This document shows positions 60,218 through 64,000 of a DNA stretch of 64,000 nucleotides, piece after piece. Within the stretch, counting starts at the first letter, position 1. Each line of letters starts with the position of its first letter. The stretch is from JAUIAI01 sp050633665 (GTDB lineage Bacteria > Pseudomonadota > Gammaproteobacteria > Burkholderiales > Burkholderiaceae_E). The notes under the pieces were generated by a model that saw only the letters and a program-made list of their open reading frames with translations, did no database searches and was not told where the DNA came from. The stretch lies in the NCBI GenBank assembly GCA_050633665.1, contig JBOEGY010000007.1, positions 806,001 through 870,000 on the forward strand. Reading direction: 5' to 3'. Made by a program: the position numbers and the translations under genes.

Positions 60218-60888
60218 ACACAGATCTTTCTATCCTTTCCCTGATTGCCGAGGCCAGCCTGATTGTTCAGGTGGTAATGCTGTTGCTGTTGCTGATGTCA
60301 ATTGCCTCCTGGACGATCATTTTCCGCAAATTCTTCGCGCTCAGATCAGCCATTAAATCGACTGAGTTATTCGAGGCCGACTTCTGGAAAGATCGCGACC
60401 TGGGCTCGCTGTACCAGCAGGTAAGAGGCGCGCCCAAGGAAAACGGCTCGATGGCCCGCATCTTCGAGTCAGGCATGGGCGAATTTCTCAAAGCCCGCCA
60501 GCAAAAAGAACGGCTCGATCACGGCATCATGGTGGACGGGTCCCGCCGCGCCATGAAAGCCTCATTTCAGCGCGAACTGGACACCATGGAAGCCGGACTG
60601 GGCTTCCTGGCCACTACCGGCTCAGTCAGCCCGTATATCGGCCTGTTTGGCACCGTCTGGGGCATCATGAACGCATTCCGGGGGCTGGCCAATGTTGAGC
60701 AGGCCACCCTGGCCTCGGTTGCCCCCGGCATTGCCGAAGCGTTGGTCGCCACCGCAATCGGGCTCTTCGCTGCGATTCCTGCCGTGATCGCCTACAACCG
60801 GTTTGCGAGCGGCATAGACCGACTCTCGGTGCGCTTCGAAGGCTTCATGGAAGAATTCTCAAACATCTTGCAACGGCAGAGCCGATAG
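60214..60888 (+). CDS. tolQ: Tol-Pal system protein TolQ
   Basis: 224 residues. Three transmembrane segments: about 16-38 (IVQVVMLLLLLMSIASWTII), about 131-155 (GLGFLATTGSVSPYIGLFGTVWG), and about 168-195 (APGIAEALVATAIGLFAAIPAV). It forms the inner-membrane proton-driven motor with TolR and pairs with TolA during outer-membrane constriction. Coupled with ybgC, and ten bases upstream of tolR. Confidence 0.96.
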   Translation: MNTDLSILSLIAEASLIVQVVMLLLLLMSIASWTIIFRKFFALRSAIKSTELFEADFWKDRDLGSLYQQVRGAPKENGSMARIFESGMGEFLKARQQKERLDHGIMVDGSRRAMKASFQRELDTMEAGLGFLATTGSVSPYIGLFGTVWGIMNAFRGLANVEQATLASVAPGIAEALVATAIGLFAAIPAVIAYNRFASGIDRLSVRFEGFMEEFSNILQRQSR

Positions 60889-60898
60889 GAGGTCATCA

Positions 60899-61336
60899 AT
60901 GGCTACTGTCAGTCTGCGAGGCGGCAATCGTCGCCGTATGGTCAACGAAATCAATGTTGTCCCGTATATAGATGTGATGCTGGTGCTTCTGGTGATCTTC
61001 ATGGTCACCGCCCCGCTGCTGTCGCCCGGCGTGATTGATCTGCCTACGGTAGGGAGTAGTTCGGTCAAAAAAGACCGCTACGTGGAGGTCCAGATTCCAA
61101 CCCTCGGCGATATGGTGCTGGCAATGAAAAACGATGACGGCACCAAAACCGAGATCTCCGTCACCGGCGATACGCTGGTGTCATCGATCAACCAGCTTAC
61201 CGGTGGCGATGTCCGGATTCCGCTGGTGATCAGTGCCGACAAGGCCGTGATCTACGAAAACGTGATGAGCGTGATGAATCAACTCAAGAGAATGGGCGCG
61301 CAAAAGGTCGGTTTGTTGGTCAAGAAAGCTAACTAA
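60899..61336 (+). CDS. tolR: Tol-Pal system protein TolR
   Basis: 145 residues with a strong AGGAGG ribosome site. The single transmembrane helix VVPYIDVMLVLLVIFMVTAP carries the proton-relay aspartate D25. The periplasmic domain (residues 45-145) contains VVISADKAVIYENVMSVMNQLKRMG, normal for TolR. With TolQ it transduces the proton-motive force to TolA. Confidence 0.96.
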   Translation: MATVSLRGGNRRRMVNEINVVPYIDVMLVLLVIFMVTAPLLSPGVIDLPTVGSSSVKKDRYVEVQIPTLGDMVLAMKNDDGTKTEISVTGDTLVSSINQLTGGDVRIPLVISADKAVIYENVMSVMNQLKRMGAQKVGLLVKKAN

Positions 61337-61357
61337 GGGCAATCTCAGGTAACAAAC

Positions 61358-63043
61358 GTGAACGGCCCAACCACCAAACGACTCCTGGCAGCCCTGGGCG
61401 AATTTCGCTCACTGGGCTTGTCGCTGCTGGTACACAGCGTGCTGGGATTGATGTTGTTTGTTGGCGTGCAGTGGAACATCGAAGACCCGGAACCGGCCAT
61501 TGCCGAGCTTTGGACACCGGAGGACTTGCTCGAGTCGCCGCCCGAACCAGAAACCCCTGCCGACACGCAGACCAGCGCCGATCCGCTCAAACTCGCCCAG
61601 ATTGAAGCGAACCGCCAGGCCGAGGAAGCTCAGACCCGGCTCAACCTGGAGGCAGAACTGCGCCGCGAAGCTCAGGAAAAAAAACGCCTGCAAGCCGAGC
61701 GTGACGCTGAAATTGCCCGCGAGAAACGCGCCGCCGAAGAACGCCGGCTTGCCGAAGAGCAACAAGCCGCCGCCGAGCAGGAACGTCTGCAACGAGAAGA
61801 AGAAGCGCGGCTGAAAGCCGAAGAACAAGCTCGCCTGCAACGACTGGAACAGGAACGACTGGCGGCAGAAGAAAAAAAGCGCCTTGAAGATGAAGAAAAA
61901 GCGCGTCTGGAGGCCGCCGAGTCGGAGCGGCGCCGGGCCGAAGCCGAGCGACTCGAGCAGGAGAGACTGCGCCTGGAGCGCGAACGCCTGGAACTGGAGC
62001 GCCAACGGCTGGCAGCGATTGAACAGGCTCGCGCTGAAGCCGCCGAGCGAGAGCGGCTTGAAAAAGAAAGACTGGAGCGTCTGGAACGCGAGCGGCTTGA
62101 AAGAGAACGGCTTGAGCGGCTGGAACGAGAGCGGCTGGAACGAGAGCGACTGGAACGAGAGCGACTGGAAAGAGAAAGGCTCGAGCGCCTGGAACGCGAG
62201 CGGCTTGAGAAAGAACGCCTTGAGAAAGAACGCCTTGAGAAAGAGAGACTTGAACAGGAGCGGCTCGAAAAAGAAAGACTTGAACGCGAGCGAATGGAAC
62301 GCGAACAGCTTGAACGCGAGCAACTGGCGCGCGAGAAAGCGGCCGAGCAGGAAAGACTGCTGAAAGAGGCTGCAGACAAGGAGAAAGCCGAACTAGCCGC
62401 CAAGGAGGCCGCTGCCAGACTGGCAGCCCAGGAAGCCGCTGCCGCGAAAGCCGCTGCCGAGAAAAAAGCCGCCGCAGAAAAAGCCGCTGCCCGCAAGCGC
62501 GACGAACAAAAACGCGCCGCTGCCGAAAAGAAAAAGCAAGCGGAACTTGCTCGCCAGAAAAAAGCTGAGGCCCAGAAACGCAAGCGCGAAGAGGCCCGCC
62601 GGCGCGCAGCCGCCGCCGAGAAAAAACGAGCCCAGGAACGACAAGCCGAAGTGATGCGCAATCTGCTGGCCCAGGCTGGTAGTGCCCAAGGCTCCACCTC
62701 AGGGCGGGCAGCCAACGGCGGCAGCAGCGGCAGTCGGGCCTCGGTCGGCGGTAGCGGCTTTGGCAATGCAGGATATGCCGCCAAAGTCAGCGCAATTATT
62801 CGTGGCAAAACAGTGTTCCGGTCGCCACCGGGCATGACCGGCAACCCCCAGGCGACCTTCCGGGTCCGGCTTGCCCCGAACGGCGTGATCGATTCGGTCG
62901 TCCTGTCCAAATCCAGCGGCCTGTCAAGCTGGGATCAGGCTGCAGAACGCGGTATTCGCCGGGCCGGTAAACTGCCGTGCCCGTCCGGGCGCGCCTGCCC
63001 GCGCGAAATGACTATCAACCTCAAACCCACCGACCGAAAATAG
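61358..63043 (+). CDS. tolA: Tol-Pal system protein TolA (unusually long coiled coil)
   Basis: 561 residues from GTG at 61358. A single transmembrane helix at about 19-38 (LGLSLLVHSVLGLMLFVG) is followed by a central highly charged, presumably helical domain (about 75-440) with many ERLERE/KERLE and AEKKAA repeats, and a C-terminal periplasmic domain (about 465-561: GNAGYAAKVSAIIRGKTVF, RVRLAPNGVIDSVVLSKSSG, INLKPTDRK). TolA joins TolQR to TolB/Pal at the outer membrane. Most family members are about 300-420 residues, so the long central rod is notable. Confidence 0.95.
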   Translation: MNGPTTKRLLAALGEFRSLGLSLLVHSVLGLMLFVGVQWNIEDPEPAIAELWTPEDLLESPPEPETPADTQTSADPLKLAQIEANRQAEEAQTRLNLEAELRREAQEKKRLQAERDAEIAREKRAAEERRLAEEQQAAAEQERLQREEEARLKAEEQARLQRLEQERLAAEEKKRLEDEEKARLEAAESERRRAEAERLEQERLRLERERLELERQRLAAIEQARAEAAERERLEKERLERLERERLERERLERLERERLERERLERERLERERLERLERERLEKERLEKERLEKERLEQERLEKERLERERMEREQLEREQLAREKAAEQERLLKEAADKEKAELAAKEAAARLAAQEAAAAKAAAEKKAAAEKAAARKRDEQKRAAAEKKKQAELARQKKAEAQKRKREEARRRAAAAEKKRAQERQAEVMRNLLAQAGSAQGSTSGRAANGGSSGSRASVGGSGFGNAGYAAKVSAIIRGKTVFRSPPGMTGNPQATFRVRLAPNGVIDSVVLSKSSGLSSWDQAAERGIRRAGKLPCPSGRACPREMTINLKPTDRK

Positions 63044-63175
63044 CAATCGCCTTATCTGCGACCAAAACAGTGGCCTGAACAGAGGCCGAAACAGCGCTAG
63101 ACTGTCGTCATCAGCCGATGTCGATGATTGCTCCGATATACTCACGGTCAAGTCTGATCTGGAACACTCTCAATA

Positions 63176-64000
63176 ATGAAAACCTGGTTCAAGACCCTCT
63201 GGTCCGGGGCGCTCGCCGTTGCAACCTTTACCAGCTTTGGTATTGCGGCGGTTTCGCTGCCCGGTAAGGCTCATGCCCAGATGACGATTGACGTCGTCGG
63301 CGTTGGCGCCAACCAGTACCCGATCGCAGTCGCTGACTTCCAGCTCAAAGGCCAGCCAGGACAGGATATTCCGGCCCTGGTCCGGGCAAACCTGTCGCGC
63401 AGCGGCGTCTTCAGAATGATCAACCTGGGCAGCACGTTGTCGGATTCAGCCCAAATTGATTTTGGCAATCTGCGAACCCGCGGCGCTGATGCAGTCGTCG
63501 GCGGCTCAATCACCCAACTGGCCGACGGGCGCTTCGACATTCGTTATCGTTTGACCGACGCTGTGCGCCAACTCAGTCTGGGCGGTGAGTCCATTATTTC
63601 CAGCGCAGCTAATCTGCGCTATGCCGGCCACCGGATCAGCGACTTCATCTACGAAAAGCTCACGGGTGAAAAAGGCGTCTTCACCACCCGCATCGCGTTT
63701 GTCACCCGCCAGGGGAAACGTCATAAGCTGAATATTTCGGACTGGGACGGCCAGAATGCCCAGGCCTCACTGACCTCGTCAGAGCCAATCATGTCTCCGT
63801 CCTGGTCGCCAGACGGCAAGAAGATCGCCTATGTGTCGTTTGAAACCCGCAAGCCGGTTGTTTACGTTCATACACTGGCTACCGGCAAGCGCCTCGCAGT
63901 CGCCAATTTCCGGGGCAGCAATAGCGCGCCCGCCTGGTCACCGGACAGCCGGACCCTGGCGGTTGCCCTGACCCGTGATGGCAGCTCCCAGATCTATCTG
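63176..64000 (+). CDS. tolB: Tol-Pal system protein TolB, partial
   Basis: The first 275 codons are present; the gene continues past the window. A signal peptide ends KAHA|Q (about residue 34). The N-terminal domain has MTIDVVGVGANQYPIAVADF, and the beta-propeller begins with SEPIMSPSWSPDGKKIAYVSF and SSAPAWSPDSRTLAVALTR blades. It binds Pal and TolA in the periplasm. A 132-base gap follows tolA. Confidence 0.96.
   Translation, partial: MKTWFKTLWSGALAVATFTSFGIAAVSLPGKAHAQMTIDVVGVGANQYPIAVADFQLKGQPGQDIPALVRANLSRSGVFRMINLGSTLSDSAQIDFGNLRTRGADAVVGGSITQLADGRFDIRYRLTDAVRQLSLGGESIISSAANLRYAGHRISDFIYEKLTGEKGVFTTRIAFVTRQGKRHKLNISDWDGQNAQASLTSSEPIMSPSWSPDGKKIAYVSFETRKPVVYVHTLATGKRLAVANFRGSNSAPAWSPDSRTLAVALTRDGSSQIYL

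Noticed and set aside
61672..62910. 412-residue Ser/Arg-rich open frame on the minus strand, and another of 304 residues at 61409-62323
   Set aside because: Both are reverse-strand shadows of the tolA repeat region; the reverse complement of GAG/CTG/CGC-rich codons gives endless Ser/Arg or Phe/Leu codons. No homologous protein pattern.

Overview
The window looks like chromosomal DNA of a Gram-negative betaproteobacterium, most likely of the Burkholderiales. The evidence is its gene order (phoH-ybeY-corC-lnt-glyQ-glyS-gmhB-plsC; lptD-surA-rsmA; dusB-fis-purH-ruvC-ruvA-ruvB; ybgC-tolQ-tolR-tolA-tolB) together with LptD, Lnt and Tol-Pal, which mark an outer membrane. It is GC-rich and compact: many genes overlap by a few bases, and several essential genes start with GTG or TTG. 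I cannot name a genus from the sequence alone.

Layout. 1-11.8 kb is a metabolic accessory region. It holds a 2-oxoglutarate dioxygenase followed by a DUF169 protein cut by the window edge, an amidohydrolase with a 3-hydroxyisobutyrate-dehydrogenase-like enzyme, a 3D-domain lipoprotein, an SDR, a diguanylate cyclase, and a former two-component flavin monooxygenase operon. In that operon the luciferase-like oxygenase is now a wreck, while its hydrolase and flavin reductase remain intact. A glutathione-transferase/MFS/GFA/GNAT/YghU run follows on the minus strand.

11.9-18.4 kb is the strangest segment. Three plus-strand genes lie close together: a ~1350-residue LysM protein of unknown function, a stand-alone TOPRIM/C-terminal fragment of a type IIA topoisomerase B subunit, and a four-rhodanese fusion with one catalytic cysteine. 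18.3-24.7 kb (minus strand) carries small proteins, a monoacylglycerol-lipase-like hydrolase and a fused indolepyruvate:ferredoxin-type oxidoreductase. 24.9-28.3 kb has pyrF and a TctD/TctE-like two-component pair, followed by a CAU-anticodon tRNA and a secreted dimethylformamidase-like lipoprotein.

30.5-64 kb is mostly conserved housekeeping: tRNA thiomethylation, ribosome maturation, lipoprotein acylation, glycyl-tRNA synthetase, LPS assembly, peptidoglycan recycling (amgK-murU), ubiquinone synthesis, purine synthesis, Holliday-junction processing and Tol-Pal. Two accessory genes sit between miaB and phoH: a TPR plus outer-membrane-barrel protein resembling Slam translocons, and a secreted FecR-domain protein whose tail looks like a TbpB-type barrel. 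This pair is the best candidate in the window for a little-described system, possibly an outer-membrane secretion device and its cargo.

No insertion sequence, integrase, CRISPR array or prophage was seen. All assignments come from reading motifs and gene order; no database search was run.
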